Assembly (NCBI RefSeq): GCF_008011855.1
Contig: NZ_VOUX01000032.1
Span: 124,001 to 188,000 of the forward strand
Reading direction: 5' to 3'
Length of the DNA stretch: 64,000 nt
Source of the DNA: Serratia bockelmannii
GTDB lineage: Bacteria > Pseudomonadota > Gammaproteobacteria > Enterobacterales > Enterobacteriaceae
This document shows, one piece after another, positions 39,895-48,769 of the stretch. The stretch's first letter is position 1. Each line of letters begins with the position of its first letter. Position numbers and translations under genes: made by a program. The notes under the pieces are model-generated. The model was given only the letters and a program-made list of their open reading frames with translations, did no database searches and had not been told where the DNA came from.

Positions 39895-40416
39895 ATGGCA
39901 GAGAAACGCAATATCTTTCTGGTTGGGCCTATGGGTGCCGGCAAAAGCACTATTGGCCGTCAGTTAGCTCAGCAACTCAATATGGAGTTCTTCGACTCCG
40001 ATCAAGAAATTGAGCGACGTACCGGAGCTGACGTGGGCTGGGTATTCGACGTGGAAGGGGAAGAAGGTTTCCGCGATCGTGAAGAAAAAGTCATTAATGA
40101 ACTGACGGAAAAACAAGGGATTGTGTTGGCGACCGGCGGCGGTTCGGTGAAGTCGCGCGAAACGCGCAACCGTCTGTCCGCGCGCGGCGTGGTGGTCTAT
40201 CTGGAAACCACGATCGAGAAGCAGCTGGCTCGCACTCAGCGTGATAAAAAACGCCCGCTGCTGCAGGTTGATTCTCCGCCGCGTGAAGTGCTGGAAGCCT
40301 TGGCGAAAGAACGTAATCCGTTGTATGAAGAGATTGCCGATGTCACCATCCGCACCGACGATCAGAGCGCTAAAGTGGTTGCTAACCAGATCATCAACAT
40401 GCTGGAAAGCAACTGA
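39895..40416 (+). CDS. aroK: Shikimate kinase I
   Basis: Phosphorylates shikimate at the 3-hydroxyl using ATP, in the common aromatic pathway. It has 173 residues, as in E. coli, nearly identical. Walker A is GPMGAGKST (11-19); the shikimate-binding [23 protein letters not shown] and ATGGGSVKS are all present. First gene of the aroK-aroB-damX-dam-rpe-gph-trpS cluster. Confidence 0.98.
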   Translation: MAEKRNIFLVGPMGAGKSTIGRQLAQQLNMEFFDSDQEIERRTGADVGWVFDVEGEEGFRDREEKVINELTEKQGIVLATGGGSVKSRETRNRLSARGVVVYLETTIEKQLARTQRDKKRPLLQVDSPPREVLEALAKERNPLYEEIADVTIRTDDQSAKVVANQIINMLESN

Positions 40417-40462
40417 TTGCCAATTTTCGCGTTCGCCGTCGGCCAATGCGAAAAACTGATTT

Positions 40463-40491
40463 GTGTTCCCCGCTGTTGCGGGGATCAACCA
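40463..40491 (+). repeat. Single hairpin resembling a type I-E CRISPR repeat
   Basis: This 29-mer starts GTGTTCCCCGC, has GCGGGGAT at positions 16-23 and ends near AACC, agreeing with the E. coli type I-E repeat (recalled from memory) at 23 of 29 positions. It forms CCCCGC-TGTT-GCGGGG. There is one copy only, with no spacers, so it is not an array. More probably an mRNA hairpin between aroK and aroB. Confidence 0.4.
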
Positions 40492-40522
40492 CCGCCGCAC
40501 CATACAGAGAACTGAGCGCGAC

Positions 40523-41623
40523 ATGGAGAGAATTACTGTAACGCTTGGGGAGCGCAGCTACCCGATTACCATTGCCGCCGGATTGTTTAACGATCCGGCT
40601 TCTTTTATGCCGTTAAAGGCGGGTGAGCAAGCGATGTTGGTCACCAACCAGACCCTGGCGCCGCTCTATCTCGAGCGTGTCCGGCAGGTGCTGGAGCAGA
40701 GCGGCGTCGTGGTGGATCAGGTGATTCTTCCCGATGGTGAGCAGTACAAATCTCTGGCGGTGTTGGAGCAGGTGTTTTCGGCGCTGCTCGAAAAACCGCA
40801 CGGTCGCGATACCACGCTGATCGCCCTCGGTGGCGGCGTTGTCGGCGATTTGACCGGTTTTGCCGCCGCGTGTTACCAACGCGGCGTGCGCTTCATTCAG
40901 GTTCCCACCACGCTGTTGTCGCAGGTGGACTCCTCCGTAGGCGGCAAGACCGCCGTCAACCACCCGCTCGGCAAAAACATGATCGGCGCTTTCTATCAAC
41001 CCGCTTCGGTGGTGGTTGATCTGGATTGCCTGAAAACGTTGCCGACGCGTGAACTCTCTTCCGGCCTGGCTGAAGTCATCAAATACGGGATCATCCTCGA
41101 TCGCGAGTTCTTCGTCTGGTTGGAAAATAACATCGATGCGCTGATGGCGTTGGATATGCAGGCGTTGGCCTACTGTATCCGCCGCTGCTGCGAACTGAAG
41201 GCCGAGGTGGTGGCCGCCGACGAACGCGAAAGCGGTCTGCGCGCCCTGCTGAATCTGGGCCATACTTACGGTCATGCTATCGAAGCCGAGATGGGCTACG
41301 GCGTGTGGCTGCACGGTGAAGCGGTGGCTGCAGGCATGGTGATGGCGGCGGAAACCGCGCACCGTCTCGGCCAGTTCTCTGTTGAAGACATCGAACGTAT
41401 CAAAGCGCTGCTGCTGCGCGCCGGCTTGCCGGTCTGCGGGCCGCAGGAAATGACGCCGGAATCCTATCTGCCGCACATGTTGCGTGACAAGAAAGTGCTG
41501 GCGGGTGAACTGCGTCTGGTGCTGCCGACCATGATCGGTGCGGCGGAAGTGCGCGGCGGCGTAGGGCATGAGCTGGTGCTGGCGTCGATCGCCGCCTGCT
41601 TGCCTGAGCAGCAGCGTAATTAA
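40523..41623 (+). CDS. aroB: 3-dehydroquinate synthase
   Basis: Converts DAHP to 3-dehydroquinate, the second step of the shikimate pathway; NAD- and metal-dependent. It has 366 residues (E. coli 362). Conserved blocks: [10 protein letters not shown], the NAD-binding [34 protein letters not shown], and the metal ligands in [11 protein letters not shown] and [11 protein letters not shown]. The frame extends upstream to a GTG, but ATG 40523 ([15 protein letters not shown]) matches the family start. Confidence 0.98.
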   Translation: MERITVTLGERSYPITIAAGLFNDPASFMPLKAGEQAMLVTNQTLAPLYLERVRQVLEQSGVVVDQVILPDGEQYKSLAVLEQVFSALLEKPHGRDTTLIALGGGVVGDLTGFAAACYQRGVRFIQVPTTLLSQVDSSVGGKTAVNHPLGKNMIGAFYQPASVVVDLDCLKTLPTRELSSGLAEVIKYGIILDREFFVWLENNIDALMALDMQALAYCIRRCCELKAEVVAADERESGLRALLNLGHTYGHAIEAEMGYGVWLHGEAVAAGMVMAAETAHRLGQFSVEDIERIKALLLRAGLPVCGPQEMTPESYLPHMLRDKKVLAGELRLVLPTMIGAAEVRGGVGHELVLASIAACLPEQQRN

Positions 41624-41779
41624 ATCGGACTAAGTAACAGTGGCTTAGCCGCCATTTGCATCTATATTAATACAGTGAGCAGAGCACGACGGGTGTCGCT
41701 TTGCCATCATCGGGTTAATCTGCCCGTGCCACGGTAGGTCTACGGTGGTGGGCTTTTGCCTCTAGTTGGAGGGTTTCAG

Positions 41780-42793
41780 ATGGACGAGTTTAAACCGGAA
41801 GACGATCTCAGACCTGATAGCAGCGATCGTCGTCCTACGCGTTCGCGCAAGCCGGCCGCCGCGCCGCGCTTCGCCGTTTCGCGCCAGCATTTGATGATTG
41901 GCATCGGCATTTTGGTGCTGTTGCTGCTGATTATCGGCATCGGTTCCGCCCTGAAGGCGCCAACCAAACATGAAGCGGCTCAGGAGAGCGGCGCGCAAAA
42001 CGGCGCGGCCCGCGATATCAACCTGTCCGGTTCTTCGTCGCTGACCACCGCCAATAACGGCGTGCCGGGCGGCACGACGGATACCCACGATAACAACGGC
42101 GTGAGCGCGACTCAGCCGCAGCAACCGCAGAACGTCAGCGTTCCGCCGATCTCCGGCACACCGACCGAAGCGCAAACGCAGCCTCAGCAGGGCGGCGCGC
42201 AGCAGCGCGTCGATTTGCCGGGCAACATGGCGGATGCGCTGTCGCAGCAGCAGGGGCAGGTGGATGCCGCGACTCAAGGCATGACCGGCGCAGCGTCGAC
42301 GCTGCCGACCGCACCGGCGACGGTGATGAGCGGCGCCGCGGCGCGCGAAGCGACGCGTCCTGTGCAGGGCACCGCACCGCAACAGCATAAAACGCCGGCG
42401 AAAACCGCCGCCACCAAACCGACCGCGACGCAGCATAAATCACCGACCACGGTGTATACGCCGCCGGCCAAGCCGTCTTCCACCGCGAAAGCGGGAGCGG
42501 TCGCCAGCAGCGGCAGTTCACTGCAGTCTGCGCCGGGCAGCCACTATACCTTGCAGCTGAGCAGCGCTTCGCGTTCCGACACGCTGAACGCCTACGCCAA
42601 ACAGCAGAAGCTGCAGAACTACCTGGTGTACGCCACCAAGCGTGACGGCAAACCGTGGTACGTGCTGGTGAGCGGCAACTATGCGTCTTCTGCGGAAGCG
42701 AAGCGCGCCATTGCTTCGTTGCCGGCGGATGTGCAGGCGAAAAAACCGTGGGTCCGACCTGTACACCAAGTGCAGCAAGATCTTAAAAAATAA
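41780..42793 (+). CDS. damX: Cell division protein DamX (SPOR domain)
   Basis: An inner-membrane protein that localises to the division septum through its SPOR domain. It has 337 residues against 428 in E. coli. An N-terminal cytoplasmic stretch is rich in Arg and Asp, one TM lies at about 37-60 (LMIGIGILVLLLLIIGIG), a long low-complexity periplasmic linker is rich in Gln, Ala, Pro and Thr (about 65-255), and the C-terminal SPOR domain runs from HYTLQLSSASRSDTL. The shorter linker explains the length. ATG 41780 follows GGAGGG. Confidence 0.93.
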   Translation: MDEFKPEDDLRPDSSDRRPTRSRKPAAAPRFAVSRQHLMIGIGILVLLLLIIGIGSALKAPTKHEAAQESGAQNGAARDINLSGSSSLTTANNGVPGGTTDTHDNNGVSATQPQQPQNVSVPPISGTPTEAQTQPQQGGAQQRVDLPGNMADALSQQQGQVDAATQGMTGAASTLPTAPATVMSGAAAREATRPVQGTAPQQHKTPAKTAATKPTATQHKSPTTVYTPPAKPSSTAKAGAVASSGSSLQSAPGSHYTLQLSSASRSDTLNAYAKQQKLQNYLVYATKRDGKPWYVLVSGNYASSAEAKRAIASLPADVQAKKPWVRPVHQVQQDLKK

Positions 42794-42877
42794 ATCATTT
42801 AAATTTGTGCGCTGATGTGCTGTCTGAAACAGAGTACAATCCGCCGCTCTGAATTGTATAAGTAGCTAATTGACGGC

Positions 42878-43690
42878 ATGAAGAAAAACCGCGCTTTTTT
42901 AAAATGGGCTGGTGGAAAATACCCGCTGGTAGATGAGATTCGTCGCCATCTGCCGGCGGGAGACTGCTTAATCGAGCCCTTCGTGGGTGCGGGATCCGTC
43001 TTTCTGAATACGGATTACGACGCCTACATTCTCGCCGACATCAATAGCGATCTTATCAACCTGTATAACATCGTTAAGCTGCGCACGGATGACTTCGTGC
43101 GCGATGCCCGCACGCTTTTCGCCGATGAATTCAATAACTCGGATCAGTTTTACCTGCTGCGAGAAGAGTTCAATACTAGCATCGAGCCTTACCGCCGGGC
43201 GCTGCTGTTCCTGTACCTGAACCGTCACTGCTATAACGGCCTGTGTCGCTATAACCTGCGCGGCGAGTTCAACGTGCCGTTTGGCCGGTACAAGAAACCG
43301 TACTTCCCGGAAGAAGAGCTCTACTGGTTTGCCGAAAAATCGCGCAATGCCACTTTTGTCTGCGAGCATTACCGCGATACCATGGCGAAGGCCGTGGCCG
43401 GTGCCGTGGTGTATTGCGATCCGCCTTATGCGCCGCTGTCGGCGACGGCGAATTTCACCGCTTACCACACCAACAGCTTCAGCATCGCCGATCAGCAGAG
43501 CCTGGCGCAACTGGCGCACCAGCTCTCGGTAGAGAGCCAGGTACCGGTATTGATTTCCAATCACGATACCGAGCTGACGCGCGACTGGTACCAGAATGCT
43601 GCGCTGTATGTGGTGAAAGCGCGCCGCACAATCAGCCGCAACATTCTCGGCCGCAGCAAAGTGAACGAGCTTTTGGCGCTGTATCGCTAA
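42878..43690 (+). CDS. dam: DNA adenine methyltransferase (GATC)
   Basis: Methylates adenine in GATC, acting in mismatch repair, replication timing and gene control. It has 270 residues (E. coli 278). The AdoMet motif FLKWAGGK is at 7-14, [10 protein letters not shown] at 33-42, and the catalytic DPPY at 181-184. It lies in its conserved place between damX and rpe. The C-terminus is slightly shorter than in E. coli. Confidence 0.98.
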   Translation: MKKNRAFLKWAGGKYPLVDEIRRHLPAGDCLIEPFVGAGSVFLNTDYDAYILADINSDLINLYNIVKLRTDDFVRDARTLFADEFNNSDQFYLLREEFNTSIEPYRRALLFLYLNRHCYNGLCRYNLRGEFNVPFGRYKKPYFPEEELYWFAEKSRNATFVCEHYRDTMAKAVAGAVVYCDPPYAPLSATANFTAYHTNSFSIADQQSLAQLAHQLSVESQVPVLISNHDTELTRDWYQNAALYVVKARRTISRNILGRSKVNELLALYR

Positions 43691-43740
43691 GCCGGGGCAC
43701 CCCGGCGCATAACAACTCGACCCTACGTTTGGAGAAGCGG

Positions 43741-44418
43741 ATGAAAAAGTTTTTGATTGCCCCGTCCATTCTGTCGGCAGATTTTGCCCGGTTAGGTGAA
43801 GATACCGCTAACGTGCTGGCTGCAGGCGGCGACGTGGTGCACTTCGACGTGATGGATAACCACTACGTGCCCAATCTGACCATCGGTCCGATGGTGTGCG
43901 AAGCGCTGCGCAACTACGGCATTACTGCGCCGATTGACGTGCACCTGATGGTCAAGCCGGTGGACCGCATCGTGCCTGATTTCGCCAAGGCAGGCGCGTC
44001 TTATATCTCTTTCCACCCTGAAGCTTCCGAGCATGTCGATCGCACCATTCAGCTAATTAAAGAGCACGGCTGTAAAGCCGGCCTGGTGTTCAACCCGGCG
44101 ACGCCGCTGAGCTACCTCGATTACGTGATGGATAAAATCGACGTGATCCTGCTGATGTCGGTCAACCCGGGCTTCGGCGGCCAATCGTTCATCCACGGTA
44201 CTCTGGACAAGCTGCGCCAGGTGCGCAAATTGATCGACGACAGTGGTCGAGATATCCGCCTGGAAGTCGACGGCGGTGTGAAGGTGGATAACATCGCTGA
44301 AATCGCCGCCGCGGGCGCCGATATGTTCGTCGCCGGTTCCGCCATCTTTGGCCAGCCGGACTACCGCAAGGTGATCGACGAGATGCGCAGCGAGCTGGCG
44401 AAGGTTACCCATGGCTGA
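43741..44418 (+). CDS. rpe: Ribulose-phosphate 3-epimerase
   Basis: Interconverts ribulose 5-phosphate and xylulose 5-phosphate in the pentose phosphate pathway. It has 225 residues, as in E. coli. A TIM barrel with [14 protein letters not shown], the metal ligands in [12 protein letters not shown] and DVHLMV, and the C-terminal phosphate-binding EVDGGV and AGSAIFG. Begins 50 bp after dam and overlaps gph by 8 bp. Confidence 0.98.
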   Translation: MKKFLIAPSILSADFARLGEDTANVLAAGGDVVHFDVMDNHYVPNLTIGPMVCEALRNYGITAPIDVHLMVKPVDRIVPDFAKAGASYISFHPEASEHVDRTIQLIKEHGCKAGLVFNPATPLSYLDYVMDKIDVILLMSVNPGFGGQSFIHGTLDKLRQVRKLIDDSGRDIRLEVDGGVKVDNIAEIAAAGADMFVAGSAIFGQPDYRKVIDEMRSELAKVTHG

Positions 44419-45109
44419 TTTCGGCGCGATCCGCGCATTGGCCTTCGATCTGGACGGCACGCTGGTCGACAGCGCGCCGGGTCTGGCGGCGGCCATCGAT
44501 ATGGCGCTGGAAGAGACGGGCCTGCCGCAAGCGGGTGAGGAACGGGTCGGCACCTGGATCGGCAACGGCGCCGACGTGCTGGTGCAACGCGCGCTGCGCT
44601 GGGCGGAAGCGGAAGGCACGCCGGCGCAGTGCAGCCGGCTGCGTGAGCGTTTCGACCATTTCTACGCGCAGACCGTTGACAGCGGCAGCCGCCTGTTCCC
44701 GCAGGTGCAAGAGACGCTGGTCCGCCTGGCCGCACACGGTTACCCGATGGCGCTGGTGACTAACAAGCCGACGCCGTTCGTGGCGCCGCTGCTGGCATCG
44801 TTGGGCATTGGCGATTATTTCTCGCTGGTGATCGGCGGCGACGACGTGACGGAAAAGAAACCGCACCCGGCACCGCTGTACCTGGTGCTCGGCAAGCTTG
44901 GGCTGCGTGCGCATGAACTGCTGTTCGTTGGCGACTCGCGCAACGATATTCAAGCCGCACAGGGCGCCGGTTGCCCGAGCGTCGGCTTTACCTACGGTTA
45001 TAACTACGGTGAATCGATCGCCCTGAGCCACCCCGATCGGGTGTTGGAGCGCTTCGCCGATTTATTGCCCGCTCTTGGGCTGTCATCTTTAGAGAATCAG
45101 GAAATTTAA
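44411..45109 (+). CDS. gph: Phosphoglycolate phosphatase
   Basis: A HAD phosphatase that removes 2-phosphoglycolate, formed during repair of oxidised DNA ends. It has 232 residues, shorter than E. coli Gph (252). Motif [10 protein letters not shown] (13-21, nucleophile Asp13), motif II VTNKP, motif [11 protein letters not shown] and motif [13 protein letters not shown] are present. It overlaps rpe by 8 bp and trpS follows after 2 bp, so the three are tightly coupled. Confidence 0.96.
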   Translation: MADFGAIRALAFDLDGTLVDSAPGLAAAIDMALEETGLPQAGEERVGTWIGNGADVLVQRALRWAEAEGTPAQCSRLRERFDHFYAQTVDSGSRLFPQVQETLVRLAAHGYPMALVTNKPTPFVAPLLASLGIGDYFSLVIGGDDVTEKKPHPAPLYLVLGKLGLRAHELLFVGDSRNDIQAAQGAGCPSVGFTYGYNYGESIALSHPDRVLERFADLLPALGLSSLENQEI

Positions 45110-45111
45110 AC

Positions 45112-46119
45112 ATGAGTAAGCCCATCGTATTTAGCGGCGCGCAGCCGTCCGGCGAACTGACCATCGGCAACTACATGGGTGCGCTGCGTCAGTGGGTGCA
45201 GATGCAGGACGACTACGACTGCATCTACTGCATCGTCGATCTGCATGCCATCACCGTTCGCCAGGACGCCGAGAAGCTGCGCAAGGCCACGCTGGATACG
45301 CTGGCGCTGTACCTGGCCTGCGGTATCGATCCGGAAAAAAGCACCATCTTCGTGCAGTCGCACGTGCCTGAGCACACGCAGCTGAGCTGGGTGCTGAACT
45401 GCTACACCTATTTCGGCGAACTGAGCCGCATGACGCAGTTCAAGGACAAATCCGCGCGCTACGCGGAGAACATCAACGCTGGGCTGTTCAGCTATCCGGT
45501 GCTGATGGCGGCAGACATCCTGCTGTATCAAACCAACCAGGTGCCGGTGGGCGAAGACCAGAAACAACACCTGGAGCTGAGCCGCGACGTGGGCCAGCGT
45601 TTCAACGCGCTGTACGGCGACGTGTTCAAAGTGCCGGAGCCGTTTATTCCTAAATCCGGCGCGCGCGTGATGTCGCTGCAGGAACCGACCAAGAAGATGT
45701 CCAAGTCGGACGACAACCGCAACAACGTGATCGGCCTGCTGGAAGATCCGAAAGCGGTGACCAAGAAGATCAAACGCGCAATGACCGACTCGGAAGAGCC
45801 GCCTGTCGTGCGTTACGACGTGGTCAACAAGGCGGGCGTCTCCAACCTGCTGGATATTCTCGCCGGTGTGACCGGCAAGAGCATCGTGCAGCTGGAAGCC
45901 GAGTTCGAAGGCCAGATGTATGGTCACCTGAAAGGCGCGGTGGCGGAAGCCGTCTCCGGCATGCTGGGTGAGCTGCAGGAGCGCTATCACCGCTTCCGTA
46001 ACGACGAAGCCTATCTGCAGCAGGTGATGCGCGACGGCGCCGCCAAGGCCCGCGCACGCGCGCAGGAAACCCTGGCGAAGGTCTATCAGGCCGTCGGTTT
46101 CGTACCGCCGCAGGCATAA
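45112..46119 (+). CDS. trpS: Tryptophanyl-tRNA synthetase
   Basis: Class I aminoacyl-tRNA synthetase that charges tRNA-Trp. It has 335 residues (E. coli 334). The HIGH-type signature is TIGN (17-20) after QPSGEL, and KMSKS is at 195-199. Last gene of the aroK...trpS cluster, followed by a strong terminator. Confidence 0.98.
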   Translation: MSKPIVFSGAQPSGELTIGNYMGALRQWVQMQDDYDCIYCIVDLHAITVRQDAEKLRKATLDTLALYLACGIDPEKSTIFVQSHVPEHTQLSWVLNCYTYFGELSRMTQFKDKSARYAENINAGLFSYPVLMAADILLYQTNQVPVGEDQKQHLELSRDVGQRFNALYGDVFKVPEPFIPKSGARVMSLQEPTKKMSKSDDNRNNVIGLLEDPKAVTKKIKRAMTDSEEPPVVRYDVVNKAGVSNLLDILAGVTGKSIVQLEAEFEGQMYGHLKGAVAEAVSGMLGELQERYHRFRNDEAYLQQVMRDGAAKARARAQETLAKVYQAVGFVPPQA

Positions 46120-46134
46120 CGCCGGCGCAAATAG

Positions 46135-46160
46135 AAAAAGCGGCCACAGGCCGCTTTTTT
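46135..46160. terminator. Bidirectional terminator between trpS and cysG
   Basis: AAAAAGCGGCC (46135-46145) pairs with GGCCGCTTTTT (46149-46159) around ACA. T-runs on both strands serve trpS (plus) and cysG (minus). Confidence 0.93.
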
Positions 46161-46170
46161 TACGTCGGTC

Positions 46171-47574
46171 TTACGCCATTTGCGCCAGGTTGGCAGGCGA
46201 TTCTTCGCTGGCGAACCAATTGAGCTTGCTGCGCAGGCTGACCACGCTGCCGACGATGATCAGGCTGGGGCTGGCGGCCTGCAATGACAGGGAACCCAGT
46301 TGGCGGAGCTCCCCTTCGATCACCCGTTGGCGGCAAGAGGTGCCGTTTTCCACCAGTGCCACCGGCGTGGCGGCTGGCAACCCGTTAGCGATCAGCTGGC
46401 GCTGGATTTCAGCCGCTTGCGACAGCCCCATATAGAACACCAGCGTCTGTTGCCCGGCGGCCAGCGTCGCCCAATCCAATCCACCGTCGGCCTTGGCGTG
46501 GCCGGTCACCAGGCGCACGCTCTGCGCATGGTCGCGGTGGGTGAGCGGGATGCCGCTGTAGGCGGAACAGCCCGAGGCGGCGGTAATGCCCGGCACCACC
46601 GAGAACGGCACGTTGGCGTCTGCCAGCGTCTCCAGCTCTTCGCCGCCGCGGCCGAAGATAAAGGGATCGCCCCCTTTCAGGCGCACCACGCGTTTGCCTT
46701 GCTGCGCCTGCTGCAGCAGGATTTGATTGATCTGCTCCTGCGGCACGCAGTGGTGGCCGGCGCATTTGCCGACGAAGATACGCTCGGCGTCGCGGCGCAC
46801 CAGCGTCATGATCTCTTCGGAGACCAGCCGGTCGTAAACCACCACGTCGGCCTGCTGGATTTGTTGCAGCCCTTTCAGCGTAAGCAGGCCGGCATCGCCC
46901 GGCCCGGCGCCCACCAGAACCACTTCACCGCGATCTGCCGGCTGTTCGCTGAACAGCTGCTCGAGCTGGCGTTCAGCCAGCGCGGCGTCGTCGTTGGCCA
47001 GCGACTGCGCCAGCCGATCGTGAGCGAACAACCGTTCCCAGAAGCGCCGACGCGCGCCGAGGCTGCTGAAGCGTTGTTTTACCCGCTGGCGCAGCGAGCC
47101 GCCCAGTTGGGCCAGCTTGCCGAGGTGCTGTGGCAGCATCGCTTCCAGCTTCTCGCGCAGCAGCCGCGCCAACACCGGCGCTTTGCCGCCGGAGGACACC
47201 GCGACCATGATCGGCGAACGGTCGATAATCGACGGCATGATAAAGCTGGCGCGTTTCGGATCGTCCACCACGTTGCAGAACACCCGCTGCTGGTTGGCGC
47301 ACTGATACACCCGTGCGTTGACCTCTAGCCGGTCGGTAGCGGCGATCACCAGCCATTTTTCCACCAGCAGGGCCGGGCTGAATTCGCCTTCGGCCAGCGT
47401 CAACCGGCCTTCTGCCGCCCACTGGCGGAACTGCGGGGTGAAGTCTACGGCGTTGACGGTCAGCGCCGCACCGGCGTCCAGCAGCAGGCGCGCCTTGCGT
47501 TCGGCGATCTCGCCGCCGCCGACCAGCAGGCAGGCTTTGTGTTGCAGTTGGCAGAAAATCGGCAGGTAGTCCAT
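46171..47574 (-). CDS. cysG: Siroheme synthase (trifunctional)
   Basis: Makes siroheme from uroporphyrinogen III: two methylations, NAD-dependent oxidation and iron insertion. It has 467 residues (E. coli 457). The N-terminal dehydrogenase/ferrochelatase has the NAD motif [32 protein letters not shown] and [13 protein letters not shown]. The C-terminal methyltransferase (from about 215) has [23 protein letters not shown] and [19 protein letters not shown] 47574 is preferred over a GTG two codons earlier. Siroheme is the cofactor of NirB, encoded in the same operon. Confidence 0.97.
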   Translation of the reverse strand: MDYLPIFCQLQHKACLLVGGGEIAERKARLLLDAGAALTVNAVDFTPQFRQWAAEGRLTLAEGEFSPALLVEKWLVIAATDRLEVNARVYQCANQQRVFCNVVDDPKRASFIMPSIIDRSPIMVAVSSGGKAPVLARLLREKLEAMLPQHLGKLAQLGGSLRQRVKQRFSSLGARRRFWERLFAHDRLAQSLANDDAALAERQLEQLFSEQPADRGEVVLVGAGPGDAGLLTLKGLQQIQQADVVVYDRLVSEEIMTLVRRDAERIFVGKCAGHHCVPQEQINQILLQQAQQGKRVVRLKGGDPFIFGRGGEELETLADANVPFSVVPGITAASGCSAYSGIPLTHRDHAQSVRLVTGHAKADGGLDWATLAAGQQTLVFYMGLSQAAEIQRQLIANGLPAATPVALVENGTSCRQRVIEGELRQLGSLSLQAASPSLIIVGSVVSLRSKLNWFASEESPANLAQMA

Positions 47575-47600
47575 CGGCACTCCTCGGGGGTAATCAGTGT

Positions 47601-47619
47601 GGGGGCGAAATGCGCCCCC
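47601..47619. other. Intra-operon hairpin between nirC and cysG
   Basis: GGGGGCG (47601-47607) pairs with CGCCCCC (47613-47619). No T-run follows on the minus strand. It could protect the nirBDC mRNA end or reduce read-through into cysG. Confidence 0.45.
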
Positions 47620-47625
47620 GAAAAC

Positions 47626-48426
47626 TTAGGCGGTCTGACGTACGGCGGCTTTCGCCGCCTGCGGGCGTTCGGCGCGCGGCGTGGCGTACCAATACCCCAG
47701 ACCCATTAGCACCGAGCCGGACAGGATGTTGCCCAGCGTCACCCACAGCAGGTTGTGGCCGATGCCGGCGAGGGTGTAGGCCTCGCTGTGGTTGCCGAAC
47801 CAGGAGAGGGCAAACAGCGTCATGTTGGCGACGGAGTGTTCGTAACCCGAGGCGATAAAGGCCAGCAGACACCACCAAATGGCGATGAACTTGGCGGCGC
47901 CTTCTACGCGGATCGCCATCCAGATCGCCAGGCAAACCAGCCAGTTGCACAGCACGCCCTTGAAGAACAGCACCTCGGCCGGCGCGGTGGTTTTTGCCAA
48001 TGCGGCGCTGTGCACCAGACTGGTATCCACTGGCAGCAGGCTACCGCCGCCGTAGTAATACATCAGCGCCACCAGCACCGAGCCGAGCAGGTTGCCGAAC
48101 CAGGTTTGCGGCAGCACTGCCCACATCTGGCTTTGGCGGATGGTGCCGGCCTTGACGCCGAGCGTCAGGAACATCGTATGGCCGGTGAACAGTTCGGAAC
48201 CGGCGATGATCACCAGCGTCAGCGCGATGCCGAAGGTGGCGCCCATCACCAGCGGCCGCACGCTTGGGTCGACCAGGTTGCCGAGGGTGAAGATCAGGAT
48301 GATGCCAAGGCCGACGTAGGCGCCCGCCATCGCCGAGCTGATCCAGAAGCCGAGCGGGCTCTCCTTCGCCAGGCGGACGATGCGCGCCGCGTTGGCGGCG
48401 CATTTGTTTATCGTGTCGGTAAACAT
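47626..48426 (-). CDS. nirC: Nitrite channel of the formate/nitrite transporter family
   Basis: A pentameric inner-membrane channel for nitrite. It has 266 residues (E. coli 268) with six membrane segments. FNT signatures: GAYVGLGIILIFTLGNL, AGSELFTGHTMFL with the channel-facing region, and FIASGYEHSVANMTLF. ATG 48426 gives the family N-terminus MFTDTINKCAANAARI; the open frame upstream overlaps nirD. It lies 16 bp after nirD. Confidence 0.97.
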   Translation of the reverse strand: MFTDTINKCAANAARIVRLAKESPLGFWISSAMAGAYVGLGIILIFTLGNLVDPSVRPLVMGATFGIALTLVIIAGSELFTGHTMFLTLGVKAGTIRQSQMWAVLPQTWFGNLLGSVLVALMYYYGGGSLLPVDTSLVHSAALAKTTAPAEVLFFKGVLCNWLVCLAIWMAIRVEGAAKFIAIWWCLLAFIASGYEHSVANMTLFALSWFGNHSEAYTLAGIGHNLLWVTLGNILSGSVLMGLGYWYATPRAERPQAAKAAVRQTA

Positions 48427-48442
48427 GTTGCCTCCCGAAAGG

Positions 48443-48769
48443 TTATGCCGCGACTTGCACGATGCCGTCGACCACCCGGCTGGCGAAGCTGGCGACGGAA
48501 CGGCTGTCATCTTCCAGACAGTGACCGTCGTACAGGCGGAAATGCTGTTTCTTCAGCGGGCTGGCGACCCACAGTTCGCCCTGATGCTCGGCGATCAGCC
48601 CGCGTGACAGCACGCTGGCCTGGGCGAACGGGTCGATATTGCTGATGGCGAACACCTGTTCGTCGGCATAGGGGCGGAACACCGCCACCTGCCGATCGCC
48701 GATCAGGGCACATACGCCGGTGCCGGGCAGAATGTCGGCGACGGGACAAACGGTAATCCACTGGCTCAT
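48443..48769 (-). CDS. nirD: Nitrite reductase (NADH) small subunit
   Basis: Small subunit of the cytoplasmic NADH-dependent nitrite reductase. It has 108 residues, as in E. coli. A Rieske-like fold without the cluster-binding Cys/His pairs, as usual for NirD (ALIGDRQVAVFRPYADEQVFAISNIDPFAQASVLSRG). It overlaps the nirB stop by 4 bp. Confidence 0.97.
   Translation of the reverse strand: MSQWITVCPVADILPGTGVCALIGDRQVAVFRPYADEQVFAISNIDPFAQASVLSRGLIAEHQGELWVASPLKKQHFRLYDGHCLEDDSRSVASFASRVVDGIVQVAA

Noticed and set aside
40463-40491. A CRISPR array
   Set aside because: Only one repeat-like unit; no second copy, spacer or cas gene nearby. Kept only as a solitary hairpin.
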